Origin: Lacihabitans sp. CS3-21
Lineage (GTDB): Bacteria; Bacteroidota; Bacteroidia; Cytophagales; Spirosomataceae
Length of the DNA: 64,000 nucleotides
Assembly (NCBI RefSeq): GCF_024343675.1
Contig: NZ_RJUD01000015.1
Coordinates: 37,384-101,383, forward strand
Reading direction: 5' to 3'
Under the pieces are notes generated by a model. It made no database searches. It saw only the letters and a program-made list of their open reading frames with translations, and was not told where the DNA came from. Positions 8,398 through 17,732 of the stretch are shown here, one piece after another; positions within the stretch are counted from its first letter, which is position 1; each line of letters opens with the position of its first letter. A program made the translations under genes and the position numbers.

Positions 8398-9912
8398 TCA
8401 GAAAAACGTTCCGAAACTGATTCCTACCGTTCCTTTGGTTTGCTTCAATGTGGCTGATTCATAGTCGGTTTCATTGCTAAGGTTATAAGGCGTAAATGCA
8501 AAGTCTCTTGAAGTTCTTGAATAAGATATATCTGCAAAGAATCTGTTGTTTCTTACGCCTGCACCAAGTGTTCCAATTAAAGACGAACTCGTGTTATAAG
8601 CATTACTATTTTTTCTAGGATCACCCAAATAATTTAGTCCGGCTCTAACTCTCGCCACTCCAAATCTTAATTCGCCGCCAGCCTTAAAATTAATCACGTC
8701 TTTAAACTCGCTTTGAATACCTCTTTTTTGGTCAGTGGACCATCTGTTATCTTCTTTGTCTTTGATATTCATCATGTTATAGCCAACATACTCTGCTTCT
8801 ATACTTACTACACCTAGTTTTTTGGGTAAAAAAATTGAAGTACCCAAGTTAGCTTTTAAAGGGGAAGAAATTCGATATTTAAAATCATTAGGAACAGTAA
8901 ATAACTCTTGCTCGTCAGATTCAAAAGTATTTGGTTTTTGGTCGTAAGCTACATAAGAAGTATATGTTTCATTAACCCGCATAGAAGTTGGGCTAGTAAT
9001 ATTTGCTCCAACCCTTATGTTGTCGCTTAATTTCATAATAGCACCGACAGTCAAGTTCAAGCCAGTTCCTTTAACAAGAAGTTCATCTCCGAATGTAAAA
9101 CCATTGAAAATAACACCATTAGGGAATTTTTCAGTCAAGTCAGTTAATTGACTATAGTTTAAATTCTGGATTCCTAATGAGGCTCCAATATAGGTTTTGT
9201 CATCGTAATTGATTCCATAACCCACATTTATTTGACCTAAGTTACCTGCTTCTGAAACATTGCCTTTTTGATCAACTGGAGTTGAAAGTTCTGAAGCTAA
9301 ATAACCACCTCCTTGAATTGGGTCAATCAAATAAGCTTGATACGCCAATGCGGTGGTATTGCTTGCCAATCTTGTCGTTGTATTAAATTCTTCGTTTAGA
9401 TTTTCTGAGCTTATACCTCTTTGCGTAGCTCTTTCGGCAAAGTAATCAGAGATGGAGCTTCGTTTGTTAGAACCACTATAAGAATAGTCGTTGTTGAAAT
9501 TCGCCAGCGTATTGTATGAGATACTCCAAGCCGTTCTCTTTTTGCGGGTTCCAACACCTCTATTGCTAAAAACCACTCCAATTTGACCAATGTTCATATT
9601 GGAAGCACTTAATTTTGTCGAATTATCAATGTAATTCGAAGTGGTATTTGTAGTCGTAAAAATCGGACTTATGGTAAATTCTGATTTATTATAAAATCCC
9701 AGACCCGCTGGATTTATATATGAACTGCTCAGGTCACCGCCTAAAGCTGTAAATGCCCCGCCCATTCCTTGTGACCTTGCTGAGCCGTAGTTGCCATAAG
9801 AATAGAACTTAAGAGCTTCTTCTCCATAAAAATGACCATTAAGCGATAATTGTGCAAAAGAAGAAGATATGCCTAAAGTGAATGCTATTGCTCCAAAAAT
9901 TAACTTTTTCAT
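8398..9912 (-). CDS. FadL/OmpP1-family outer-membrane transport protein
   Basis: A 504-aa beta-barrel protein with a signal peptide (MKKLIFGAIAFTLGISSSFA, cleaved after about residue 20). The mature N-terminus has the family block around QGMGGAFTALGGDLSSSYINPAG, like the start of the FadL hatch domain, then many alternating beta strands ending in an aromatic residue (GTFF). Family knowledge: FadL relatives pass hydrophobic molecules across the outer membrane; the cargo here is unknown. The aromatic lipoprotein gene lies upstream on the same strand but is followed by its own terminator. Confidence 0.85.
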   Translation of the reverse strand: MKKLIFGAIAFTLGISSSFAQLSLNGHFYGEEALKFYSYGNYGSARSQGMGGAFTALGGDLSSSYINPAGLGFYNKSEFTISPIFTTTNTTSNYIDNSTKLSASNMNIGQIGVVFSNRGVGTRKKRTAWSISYNTLANFNNDYSYSGSNKRSSISDYFAERATQRGISSENLNEEFNTTTRLASNTTALAYQAYLIDPIQGGGYLASELSTPVDQKGNVSEAGNLGQINVGYGINYDDKTYIGASLGIQNLNYSQLTDLTEKFPNGVIFNGFTFGDELLVKGTGLNLTVGAIMKLSDNIRVGANITSPTSMRVNETYTSYVAYDQKPNTFESDEQELFTVPNDFKYRISSPLKANLGTSIFLPKKLGVVSIEAEYVGYNMMNIKDKEDNRWSTDQKRGIQSEFKDVINFKAGGELRFGVARVRAGLNYLGDPRKNSNAYNTSSSLIGTLGAGVRNNRFFADISYSRTSRDFAFTPYNLSNETDYESATLKQTKGTVGISFGTFF

Positions 9913-9941
9913 ATTGTTTTAATTAAAAAAGGATAAAAAAA

Positions 9942-9975
9942 TCCCCGCCAACAACAATTGGTTTATTAGCGGGGT
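9942..9975 (-). terminator. Intrinsic terminator after the aromatic/Ser-rich lipoprotein gene
   Basis: On the minus strand CCCCGC and GCGGGG (plus-strand 9969-9974 and 9943-9948) close a 20-nt loop, followed by a T-run toward 9935. An inner CCAA/TTGG pairing can extend the hairpin. Confidence 0.75.
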
Positions 9976-10000
9976 ATAAAATTTGAATTTGTATTAAAAA

Positions 10001-11317
10001 TTATCTTGGTCCTCTAGATGATCCACCTGAACTAGATCCACCACTGCTTCCTCTTGAGCTAGATCCTGAACTACTCGAACTAGAACTACTTGAACTCGAG
10101 CTAGAACTTCTACTCGGACTAGAATAGGTTGACGATCCTCTATCATAGCTAGGTGAGCTGTAAGTGTTGCCCGATGATCTGCTTGCAGATGGACGCGTGT
10201 AAGTATTGCCTTGAGCAGCATTGTTTGTGCTTGCACTTCTTGAGCTATAATTACTCGATCCTGAGTTTGATGATCTGTTGTAAGAGTCATAACTCGCAGG
10301 CCTTCTTGTACTCGGATTGTAAGAATCTGTCGAGCTATTGCTTGATCTAGAGTTTGAGTAAGTTGTTCTAGTGCTGCTATTATTAGCATTGTTTGAAGAG
10401 CTATTACCTACCCAAGTTCCATTTTTTCTATCAGCTAAAACTCTTTCTCCATTAGTCGGAGCGTTAGCGTTTCTAACGGAGCTTGAGGATCTACCGCTAG
10501 AGACATTAGCTGATGGCTTGTTGGTGTTAACAAATCTATCATTGTAGTTAGAAGAATTTCTGCCAGCTTCTCTAGCACCAAATGTTCTGCTACCATTTCT
10601 ATATGCATTTTGAGCAACAACTGATTGATTGTTATAGTATGGTCTGTAGTTATTGTAGTAACCGCCGCCATAATAGTCATAAGGGCTGTAAAAGCTATTA
10701 TATCCCCAAGGAGAATAGAAACTGTTGTAACCCCATGAGTTGAATCCCCAAGGGCTATATGCCCAAGAGTCCATCATCCATGGGTTGTTCCATGAATTAT
10801 AACCCCAAGGAGAGAATCTGTTCCATGAATTCATGCCCCAGCCACCACCAAATCCATAAGACATATAAATGCCCGAATTGAACGGAGAGAATGAATTAAA
10901 ACCAAATCTGTTAAAAGGTGAATTCCAGCCCATTGCTATTGGTTGACTCCAAGAATAGTCCGTCCAGCCTTGGCTATATCCATCTGAATAACCGTCTGAA
11001 TATCCTGGTTTTGAACTTAACTTTCTTTTATAATCACGTGTTGTGATATAATCTTCGGAATAATATTCATCAGTGCTTTCAAGTACGTCTCCATTGTCTA
11101 ACCTATCGTACTCGTCTTCATAAGGCAATTGCTGGGTATTTACACCATTGTTTTTGTTGAATGGTGTATTGGCGGTAGCAACTATTGGAGCTTGAGCAGC
11201 GTCTGCTGATGAAGCATACATGTCATCACTTTCTCCATTTGTGGGAATAGACTTGTTAGTACAAGAAGCAATAAAAATGCTTGCTCCCAATAACAAAACT
11301 GAACTTTTAAGTTTCAT
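10001..11317 (-). CDS. Low-complexity lipoprotein, Trp/Tyr/Gly-rich centre and Ser/Asn-rich tail
   Basis: A 438-aa predicted lipoprotein: basic N-terminus, hydrophobic stretch and lipobox ending ...FIASC with the lipidated Cys at residue 19. After a short acidic region come about 100 residues of repeated W-G-x-N-S-(W/F)-like units (roughly residues 130-230) and then a ~200-residue tail rich in Ser, Asn, Arg and Tyr. The tail ends in a long serine run and SSRGSSGGSS-type repeats. No enzyme domain is visible. The composition resembles adhesive or phase-separating low-complexity proteins, which is an inference. It is divergent from proS and followed by its own terminator. Confidence 0.75.
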   Translation of the reverse strand: MKLKSSVLLLGASIFIASCTNKSIPTNGESDDMYASSADAAQAPIVATANTPFNKNNGVNTQQLPYEDEYDRLDNGDVLESTDEYYSEDYITTRDYKRKLSSKPGYSDGYSDGYSQGWTDYSWSQPIAMGWNSPFNRFGFNSFSPFNSGIYMSYGFGGGWGMNSWNRFSPWGYNSWNNPWMMDSWAYSPWGFNSWGYNSFYSPWGYNSFYSPYDYYGGGYYNNYRPYYNNQSVVAQNAYRNGSRTFGAREAGRNSSNYNDRFVNTNKPSANVSSGRSSSSVRNANAPTNGERVLADRKNGTWVGNSSSNNANNSSTRTTYSNSRSSNSSTDSYNPSTRRPASYDSYNRSSNSGSSNYSSRSASTNNAAQGNTYTRPSASRSSGNTYSSPSYDRGSSTYSSPSRSSSSSSSSSSSSSSGSSSRGSSGGSSSGGSSRGPR

Positions 11318-11454
11318 AATTTTTTTAGATAAAAAGGTGTCCCTAATCTTATATTCTTAGACGCTAAAAAGCATCAAAAGGTTGTGTTTTAGACTTAAAT
11401 ATTTTCTTAAACATTCTAAGTGAAATATTTCATTACAAAAATAATATTAAAACT

Positions 11455-11462
11455 TATCTTTG
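11455..11462 (+). promoter_or_regulatory. Promoter -7 box for proS
   Basis: TATCTTTG matches TAnnTTTG. No convincing TTG -33 box was found at the expected spacing. Transcription would begin about 90 nt before the proS ATG. Confidence 0.45.
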
Positions 11463-11556
11463 CAACCTTAATGGCTGTTGTTAACAAAATAATTAACAAA
11501 AGATTTTATAAGTAAAATGCAATTTTTACTTCTTATATTAAAATTATTATAGAAAA

Positions 11557-13029
11557 ATGTCTAAAGGACTTCCGAAACGTAGTGAGAATTACTCAGAGTG
11601 GTACAACGAACTCGTAAAAAAAGCTGATTTGGCCGAAAACTCGGCAGTAAGAGGGTGTATGGTTATCAAACCCTATGGGTTTTCTATTTGGGAAAAAATG
11701 CAAAGGGCACTTGATGATATGTTTAAAGAAACTGGCCATAGCAATGCCTATTTTCCCTTATTTATTCCTAAGTCTTTCTTATCTAAAGAAGCTTCGCATG
11801 TGGAAGGTTTCGCGAAAGAATGTGCGGTGGTTACGCATTATAGGTTGATAAACGACCCCAATGGCAATGGTGTAATAGTCGACCCCGATGCAAAACTGGA
11901 AGAAGAATTGATTGTTAGGCCTACTTCGGAAACAGTTATTTGGAATACCTATAAAAGTTGGATACAGTCCTACAGAGATCTTCCTTTATTAATTAACCAA
12001 TGGGCAAATGTGGTACGTTGGGAAATGCGTACGCGTATATTTTTAAGAACAGCTGAGTTTTTATGGCAAGAAGGCCATACTGCACATGCTACTAAAGTTG
12101 AGGCGGAGGAAGAAACTTCCAGAATGCTAGACGTTTATGCCACATTTGCGGAAGAATGGATGGCATTGCCGGTTGTTAAAGGTCAAAAAACAGCGAATGA
12201 GCGTTTTGCTGGGGCAGAGGATACACTTTGTATAGAAGCCATGATGCAGGATGGAAAGGCACTTCAAGCTGGTACCTCACATTTTCTTGGTCAAAATTTT
12301 GCAAAGGCTTTTGACGTAAAATTTCAGGATAAATCTGGTGCTTTGGAGTATGTTTGGGGAACTTCTTGGGGCGTAAGTACCCGTTTGATGGGAGCTTTAA
12401 TAATGGCTCACTCTGATGATTTGGGCTTGGTGTTACCTCCTAAATTGGCTCCTATTCAGGTCGTTGTCGTTCCTATTTTCAAAGGTGATGAGCAATTGGA
12501 GCAGATTTCTGAGAAAATAGATCCAATCTTGAAAGAATTGAAAGCCAAAGGTATTTCTGTGAAATTTGACAAAGATGACAAAACTAGACCAGGTTGGAAA
12601 TTTGCCGAATATGAACTCAAAGGTGTACCAGTAAGAGTAGCAGTAGGCATGAGAGACTTAGAAAGTGGTACAGTAGAAGTAGCAAGAAGAGATAATCTAT
12701 CAAAAGAAACGGTATCGATTGATGGCATAGCCCAATATCTTGAGAATTTACTAAACGATATTCAGGAAAATATTTATAAAAAGGCATTTGATTTTAGAAC
12801 TGAAAATACTTTCGAAGTAAATACTTGGGACGAATTTACTGCCAAAATTGAAGAGGGTGGATTCCTTATGGCTCATTGGGACGGAACATCTGAAACAGAG
12901 GAGAAAATCAAAGAATTGACTAAAGCAACGATTAGGTGTATTCCACTCAACAGTAAGGAGGAGAATGGCGTTTGTGTTTTAACTGGCAAACCCTCAGAAA
13001 GAAGAGTGATTTTTGCAAGAGCATATTAA
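11557..13029 (+). CDS. proS: Prolyl-tRNA synthetase (archaeal/eukaryotic-type)
   Basis: Charges tRNA-Pro in the cytoplasm. At 490 aa it is the short class II form without the large editing insertion of the E. coli type. Motif 1 region is [14 protein letters not shown], motif 2 is RWEMRTR...[10 protein letters not shown] around residues 149-170, and motif 3 lies in [14 protein letters not shown] near residues 273-286. It is followed by an anticodon-binding domain (VVVVPIF onward) and the C-terminal zinc-like/ferredoxin domain ending in RVIFARAY. The SlyD-like gene follows after 19 bp and may be cotranscribed. Confidence 0.95.
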   Translation: MSKGLPKRSENYSEWYNELVKKADLAENSAVRGCMVIKPYGFSIWEKMQRALDDMFKETGHSNAYFPLFIPKSFLSKEASHVEGFAKECAVVTHYRLINDPNGNGVIVDPDAKLEEELIVRPTSETVIWNTYKSWIQSYRDLPLLINQWANVVRWEMRTRIFLRTAEFLWQEGHTAHATKVEAEEETSRMLDVYATFAEEWMALPVVKGQKTANERFAGAEDTLCIEAMMQDGKALQAGTSHFLGQNFAKAFDVKFQDKSGALEYVWGTSWGVSTRLMGALIMAHSDDLGLVLPPKLAPIQVVVVPIFKGDEQLEQISEKIDPILKELKAKGISVKFDKDDKTRPGWKFAEYELKGVPVRVAVGMRDLESGTVEVARRDNLSKETVSIDGIAQYLENLLNDIQENIYKKAFDFRTENTFEVNTWDEFTAKIEEGGFLMAHWDGTSETEEKIKELTKATIRCIPLNSKEENGVCVLTGKPSERRVIFARAY

Positions 13030-13048
13030 CAAGTAAATAAATATAAAA

Positions 13049-13507
13049 ATGGTAAAAGTAGGGGATATCGTTTCACTTCATTATAAAGGGACTTTAAATG
13101 ACGGAACTATATTTGATTCATCGGAAGGAAGAGAGCCGTTGGAGTTTGAAGTTGGAAGTGGAATGGTGATCAAAGGATTTGATGACGGTGTAATGGGGAT
13201 GGCCATCGGAGAGAAAAAAGACATTCATATTGGAGTTGAAGAGGCTTATGGACCTGCAAATGAGGAAATGATCTTCAAGTTTGACAAAGCTGGTATTCCA
13301 GGTGATGTGCCTTTGGAGCTTGGTGGAACTTTAAATATGCACGATGGACAACAAGCTATTCCTGTGGTTATCAGAGAAATAGGGGAAGACTATGTATTGA
13401 TGGATGCTAATCATCCTTTGGCTGGTCAAGAGCTTAATTTTGCTTTGGAGTTGGTTTCAATCAAAGATGGAAACAACCTTGAGGTAGAATTTGAAGATAT
13501 CAAATAG
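13049..13507 (+). CDS. FKBP-type peptidyl-prolyl isomerase, SlyD-like
   Basis: A 152-aa cytoplasmic prolyl isomerase/chaperone. It shows the split FKBP fold: VSLHYKGTLNDGTIFDSS at the N-terminus, GSGMVIKGFDDGVMGM, then an inserted IF (insert-in-flap) domain from about residue 70 to 125, and closing ANHPLAGQELNFALELV. It lacks the histidine-rich metal-binding tail of E. coli SlyD, so nickel delivery is unlikely. It lies 19 bp downstream of proS and ends at a strong terminator. Confidence 0.9.
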   Translation: MVKVGDIVSLHYKGTLNDGTIFDSSEGREPLEFEVGSGMVIKGFDDGVMGMAIGEKKDIHIGVEEAYGPANEEMIFKFDKAGIPGDVPLELGGTLNMHDGQQAIPVVIREIGEDYVLMDANHPLAGQELNFALELVSIKDGNNLEVEFEDIK

Positions 13508-13524
13508 TATTTGGCATATATCCA

Positions 13525-13554
13525 TAAAAAAAGGAGTCATGTGACTCCTTTTTT
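13525..13554. terminator. Bidirectional intrinsic terminator
   Basis: AAAAAAAGGAGTCA pairs with TGACTCCTTTTTTT over a 2-nt TG centre. It ends the proS operon and the convergent metF gene. Confidence 0.88.
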
Positions 13555-13577
13555 TTGTTTTTAAGTTTTGTATTTTT

Positions 13578-14537
13578 TTAAAATATTTCTTTCGCAACAG
13601 CCATCGTAGTAGTAGACTTACTCATCGTGTAGAAATGTAGGGCAGGAACTCCAAATTTTATCAATTCTCTGCATTGAGTGATGCACCATTCTATACCAAT
13701 TTTTCTCGCATCTTTATCGTCTTTAGCCTGCCTAACCGCTTTATCAAACTCCGAAGGCATTTCCAAGTAGAACAATTTTGGAAGAATATCCAATTGCTTT
13801 TTGGTTGAAAGGATTTTTAAACCTGGAATAATTGGTATATGAATATTATTTTCACGGCATTTGTTTACAAAATCAAAATACTTTTGATTGTCAAAAAACA
13901 TCTGCGTAACCAGATATTCGGCACCTGCATCCACCTTTGCCCTTAAATGGTTAAAATCTATCTCGTGGGATTCGGCCTCAAAGTGTTTTTCGGGATAAGC
14001 AGCAGCTCCGATACAAAAATTGCTCTTTGATAGATATTCCGAATCTTCATGGAGATATTTTCCATGATTCATGTCTTTTATTTGGGTAATTAATTCAGCG
14101 GCAAAAGCATGGCCGTCAGTTTTGGGCTTAAAAGTACTGAAAGGCTTTGCATGATCACCTCGAAGGGCCATCACGTTTTCAATACCCAAATAGTTTAAGT
14201 CAATCAACAAATCCTCAGTGTCATCTTTAGTAAATCCGCCACAAAGAACGTGAGGAACTGCATCAACATCGAATTTGTGCATAATGGCTGAGCAAATTCC
14301 TACAGTCCCGGGTCTTTTCCGAGTTTTTATTTCTTTTGTGGAGCCATCTTCAGATTTTACCGAAATATACTCTTCTCTATGGTAGGTAACATCTATAAAT
14401 GGGGGTTTTATTTCCATCATAGGTGATATGTCGTTGAGCAATTCATCTATTTTTCCACCTTTGGCAGGAGGAATTATTTCAATAGAAAATACTGGTTTGT
14501 CATTTACTTTGGCTAAGTGTTCTACAACCTTTGGCAT
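13578..14537 (-). CDS. metF: Methylenetetrahydrofolate reductase
   Basis: Reduces 5,10-methylene-THF to 5-methyl-THF for methionine synthesis, using FAD. The frame is open to 14603, but the ATG at 14537 gives the family's normal start (MPKVVEHLAK, then FSIEIIPPAKGG) and a 319-aa protein. Visible motifs are SIEIIPP with the catalytic Glu, DVTYHREEY, ALRGDH (flavin/folate site), and QMFFDN around the middle of the barrel. It is a lone gene, divergent from a small secreted protein. Confidence 0.93.
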   Translation of the reverse strand: MPKVVEHLAKVNDKPVFSIEIIPPAKGGKIDELLNDISPMMEIKPPFIDVTYHREEYISVKSEDGSTKEIKTRKRPGTVGICSAIMHKFDVDAVPHVLCGGFTKDDTEDLLIDLNYLGIENVMALRGDHAKPFSTFKPKTDGHAFAAELITQIKDMNHGKYLHEDSEYLSKSNFCIGAAAYPEKHFEAESHEIDFNHLRAKVDAGAEYLVTQMFFDNQKYFDFVNKCRENNIHIPIIPGLKILSTKKQLDILPKLFYLEMPSEFDKAVRQAKDDKDARKIGIEWCITQCRELIKFGVPALHFYTMSKSTTTMAVAKEIF

Positions 14538-14621
14538 TCTTAAAATTAATTGATTTACATACAAAATTATGCTTTTTATAAATTTTTCTACAGAAATAGA
14601 CATTTAAATAAACCAAAAATC

Positions 14622-14629
14622 TAATTTTG
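14622..14629 (+). promoter_or_regulatory. Possible promoter -7 box
   Basis: TAATTTTG fits TAnnTTTG and sits about 42 bp before the ATG at 14672. No clear -33 element. Confidence 0.35.
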
Positions 14630-14671
14630 GATAAATTATCTAAAAACCTTAAATTTTAATACTTCAAAAAG

Positions 14672-15256
14672 ATGAAAAAACTGTTTGTATTTGTGTTTAT
14701 TTTAACTCTTCCATTATTTATTACTGCTCAAACTGCCAACTTAACAGACTATGTTGGAAGCTATAAGTTTGAAGGGGCACCTTTTGAAAAAATAATTGTC
14801 AGCATGGAAGGTGCAACGCTTTTGGCAGAAGCTGAGGGTGTAGGAAAGGGCGAAATTTTTTCTTCAAAAAACAAAGATGAATTTACTGAGCCGAACAACA
14901 ATGCAGTTTTGATGTTTAATCGAGATTCGAATGGTCAAGTAATTTCGTTAATCGTAAAAGTTCAAGGTACAGAGTTGAAAGGTGCAAAAGAAGGCGATGC
15001 TAAGTCTGAATATTTGGGCAAATACAAATTTGCAGCAGACAGTGCGGTGCCTTCAATGACGGTTTCACTTAAGGAGGGAGAACTTTTTGGCGAAACAGAT
15101 CAAGGCTCAGCAGTTCTTAAGCCTACTGCTAAAAAGGATGTTTTTAGTGTGGTTGGCTATGATGGTTCTGCTGAATTTATTAGAGATACTGCTGGGAAAA
15201 TATCAAAAGTAATCTTGAAAGTACAGGATATGGTTATGAATGGAGAGAAACAATAA
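14672..15256 (+). CDS. Small secreted protein with two DUF3471-like repeats
   Basis: A 194-aa protein with a signal peptide (MKKLFVFVFILTLPLFITAQ). The mature part is two homologous ~80-residue units, about residues 26-106 and 110-194. Each has G-(S/K)-YKF at its start, then L-x-(A/G)-E, a central F strand, and a VI-(S/L)-(L/K)-x-VKVQ-like final strand. This is the layout of DUF3471-type domains often found fused to beta-lactamase-like proteins; here they stand alone. The function is unknown. The 3' end overlaps a terminator hairpin. Confidence 0.65.
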   Translation: MKKLFVFVFILTLPLFITAQTANLTDYVGSYKFEGAPFEKIIVSMEGATLLAEAEGVGKGEIFSSKNKDEFTEPNNNAVLMFNRDSNGQVISLIVKVQGTELKGAKEGDAKSEYLGKYKFAADSAVPSMTVSLKEGELFGETDQGSAVLKPTAKKDVFSVVGYDGSAEFIRDTAGKISKVILKVQDMVMNGEKQ

Positions 15257-15271
15257 GCTCTCTCCATTTTT
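15242..15271 (+). terminator. Terminator overlapping the stop codon
   Basis: GGAGAGA (15242-15248) pairs with TCTCTCC (15259-15265), followed by ATTTTTT. The TAA stop at 15254-15256 lies in the loop. Confidence 0.65.
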
Positions 15272-17544
15272 TAAAATTCGATTCTGTAATTCAGCATCGG
15301 AATCATGCCCAATTGATATTTAGGTGTAATTTTCTCCAAAAATGCATCATAGTATTGGTAAGCTAGATTTTTCTGTCCAGTAAAATTCTGGATATCTATT
15401 GATATTGTTCTAGAGAATTTATCTTTCGATTTTTTGAAATATACCCTCAAATCCGGTCTGAAATAGTCCGGATTTTTTTCTATCAGTGGTTTTGCATAAT
15501 TGTAGATAGTACTTTTAGATACAATAGATGCTGCTTCAAGAATTTCATAATTTCTAAATCCGCCCAACCAAGCAATTCTTGTATTAAGACCTATGAATTT
15601 CCCTGGAGATTTTGTCCACTCTTTTCCAATGGTCAAGTTCACAATGTGGTTTCCACTAAATCTAGTTTGGTAATACTTCTTGTCAAAGGCCAGGAATTCG
15701 GCTTTGTAAATGGTGGTATTTATCAATGCAAAAAGACCTTTACTCAAATATTTTCTGTAGTTCAGTTCTATACCATAGTTTCTGCCTTGATTGTTGAGGT
15801 TGCTAGCATCCGTCGAAAGTTCTACCACCGTGTTTTCATAACCATTCAAAACCGACAAATATTGGTTATTTGAAACTGGCGTATTGAATAAATTCTGATA
15901 AAAAACTTCTCCATAAAGTTCTTGATTCTCAGATAGTTGATATTGATATCCTAAGTTGAAATGATGTGCTCTAACAGGTCTGTAAGGCAATGCAAAGGCA
16001 TTTTGATTAGAAGATTCATAGCTATGTAGACCATAAGATGCCTTTAATTCAAATTTGCTAGTTAGGGCATAAGCCAAGCCTAACCTAGGTTCTAAATATG
16101 TTTTCTCGCTCAAAGTGTAATGTGGCAAAACCAAACCTACATTGTAACTGAATCTTCTCCTTTCGTTGTTCGTAATCCGTACAAAAGGCTGCACCATTAA
16201 TCCATCAAAACTGTAGAACGAATCGCCACTGTTTTGGAAATTAAACTCATTGAAATAATGATTAATATTAACTCCTGTTTTTAGAGCAAATAGTTTGTTC
16301 AAATTACCACTTACGATGCTGGAGAAACCCACAATATTCCTTGCTTGATAGGTATAACTGATGTTAAAAGCCGGGTCCGTTTTGTATGCGTCTCTTAGGT
16401 TTTCTAGTCCGGAATTGGCCAATACAGTTTTGAGGTTCCATTTTTCTGAAAATTTGATATTGTGTTTAAGGCCAACTACGCCCATTCTGCTGTAGAAATC
16501 TATGTTGTTAAAGTCTTTCTCAGACTCCCAGAACTTTTCATCTGAGTTGGGAACATATTCATTGGAGGAGTTGCCGCCCATACCAAAAATCATAAATGTA
16601 CCCATACGTCGAGTTGGAAAGTTGAAATTGAATGCCAAATCTTGAAATTTGATACTTTCTCCGCCAAAATCAATACCCATCAAGCCCAATAAACCTGTGA
16701 AAGAATATCTATAGTTAAACAAATAGCTACTTCCCTTGGCCTTATTTAGTGGCCCTTCAGAGGATAAATCCACGCCGATAAGTCCGATTTGAGCTGTATG
16801 TTGAAACTTCTTATTATTGCCCACTCTGTAGGTCATGTCCATCACTCCTGCCAGTGTATTGCCATATTCGGAAGGGAAAGCTCCAGTTAGAAAATTCATG
16901 TGTCCGAGCATTTGGGCAGATAAAATGTTTGTTCCGCCCCCTGTCTGAGTTGGTTGGTCTGAGAACGTACCCGCATTGCTCAAATGGTTGGGATTTACAA
17001 TTTCTACGCCCTCGAGTTTCCATTGCATACTTTCTGGCGTATTGCCCCTAATAGCCATTCCGTTGGCTTGGTCGTTGGTATTGGCAACTCCAGCAAACGA
17101 AAACACCAACCTAGCAGGGTCAAAAAAAGTAACTGGGAATCGCATGATTTGCTCAAAAGTAATGGTATTTATACTCGTAATAGCGTTGGACATATTGGGA
17201 GTGGCAGCAGTAATAACCACTTGCTCAAGCGTTTTGCTGCTCGCTTGCATTTCCAAGTCCAATATGATTTCTTTTGCATTTTCAAGTATCAACTCCTTTA
17301 ATATCAGTTTTGTAAAACCCACTGAGGTTATTTCTATTTCATGACGACCAAGTGGAACGTTTTCTATTATTGCATGGCCTTTTTCATCTGCAATACCAGC
17401 CAATTGCGTATTTTTTATAAAAACTGTAGCACCTGAAATTGGAGCTTTGGTGTTTTGATCTTTTAAGTTTATTCTTACATTTTGGACTTTTTGTGCAAAA
17501 GTTGATACTGAAATGAGCGTGAGTACCAAGTATAAATATTTCAT
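15271..17544 (-). CDS. TonB-dependent outer-membrane receptor with CarboxypepD_reg-like domain
   Basis: A 757-aa receptor from the ATG at 17544, whose signal peptide is MKYLYLVLTLISVSTFA; an in-frame start at 17568 falls on the promoter -7 box and is less likely. A carboxypeptidase-regulatory-like beta-sandwich occupies about residues 20-105, with VRINLKDQNTKAPISGATVF. A TonB plug follows (about 120-240), with FPVTFFDPARL and a GAFPSEYGN segment, then a beta-barrel ending with a final aromatic (RIEF). No SusD partner is adjacent, so it is not a classical Sus pair. The substrate is unknown. Confidence 0.88.
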   Translation of the reverse strand: MKYLYLVLTLISVSTFAQKVQNVRINLKDQNTKAPISGATVFIKNTQLAGIADEKGHAIIENVPLGRHEIEITSVGFTKLILKELILENAKEIILDLEMQASSKTLEQVVITAATPNMSNAITSINTITFEQIMRFPVTFFDPARLVFSFAGVANTNDQANGMAIRGNTPESMQWKLEGVEIVNPNHLSNAGTFSDQPTQTGGGTNILSAQMLGHMNFLTGAFPSEYGNTLAGVMDMTYRVGNNKKFQHTAQIGLIGVDLSSEGPLNKAKGSSYLFNYRYSFTGLLGLMGIDFGGESIKFQDLAFNFNFPTRRMGTFMIFGMGGNSSNEYVPNSDEKFWESEKDFNNIDFYSRMGVVGLKHNIKFSEKWNLKTVLANSGLENLRDAYKTDPAFNISYTYQARNIVGFSSIVSGNLNKLFALKTGVNINHYFNEFNFQNSGDSFYSFDGLMVQPFVRITNNERRRFSYNVGLVLPHYTLSEKTYLEPRLGLAYALTSKFELKASYGLHSYESSNQNAFALPYRPVRAHHFNLGYQYQLSENQELYGEVFYQNLFNTPVSNNQYLSVLNGYENTVVELSTDASNLNNQGRNYGIELNYRKYLSKGLFALINTTIYKAEFLAFDKKYYQTRFSGNHIVNLTIGKEWTKSPGKFIGLNTRIAWLGGFRNYEILEAASIVSKSTIYNYAKPLIEKNPDYFRPDLRVYFKKSKDKFSRTISIDIQNFTGQKNLAYQYYDAFLEKITPKYQLGMIPMLNYRIEF

Positions 17545-17567
17545 ATTACGGATGAATTTTTTAGTCA

Positions 17568-17575
17568 CAAATATA
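17568..17575 (-). promoter_or_regulatory. Promoter -7 box of the TonB receptor gene
   Basis: Minus-strand TATATTTG matches TAnnTTTG, about 24 bp upstream of the ATG at 17544. This supports that start. A good -33 box was not identified. Confidence 0.45.
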
Positions 17576-17701
17576 GATTCAAAATAACTAAAAAGGTTTG
17601 AATAGCTTAAGAATTAGCTTGTCTGACATGATTTTCTTCCTAGTATTTTCATTTTGTTTTGGTTCAAATTCAGAATTAAACTCCATTTTTGGTTTATTTT
17701 G

Positions 17702-17709
17702 TACCTTTG
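17702..17709 (+). promoter_or_regulatory. Promoter -7 box of the helicase-nuclease gene
   Basis: TACCTTTG matches TAnnTTTG, about 24 bp before the ATG at 17733. It lies inside the longer TTG-initiated frame, which argues against that longer start. Confidence 0.45.
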
Positions 17710-17732
17710 ATTCTTTCTCTAAAAACGCATTT

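Noticed and set aside
9994..10389. A 131-aa minus-strand frame within the Ser-rich tail, and similar ones nearby.
   Set aside because: They are alternate-frame readings of the low-complexity lipoprotein gene.
15271..17544. SusC of a polysaccharide-utilisation locus.
   Set aside because: No SusD-like lipoprotein or glycoside hydrolase is adjacent; the same holds for the larger receptor at 58074-61409.
17598..17732. N-terminal extension of the helicase from a TTG codon.
   Set aside because: It has no family similarity and contains the promoter -7 box; the P-loop follows normally from the ATG at 17733.
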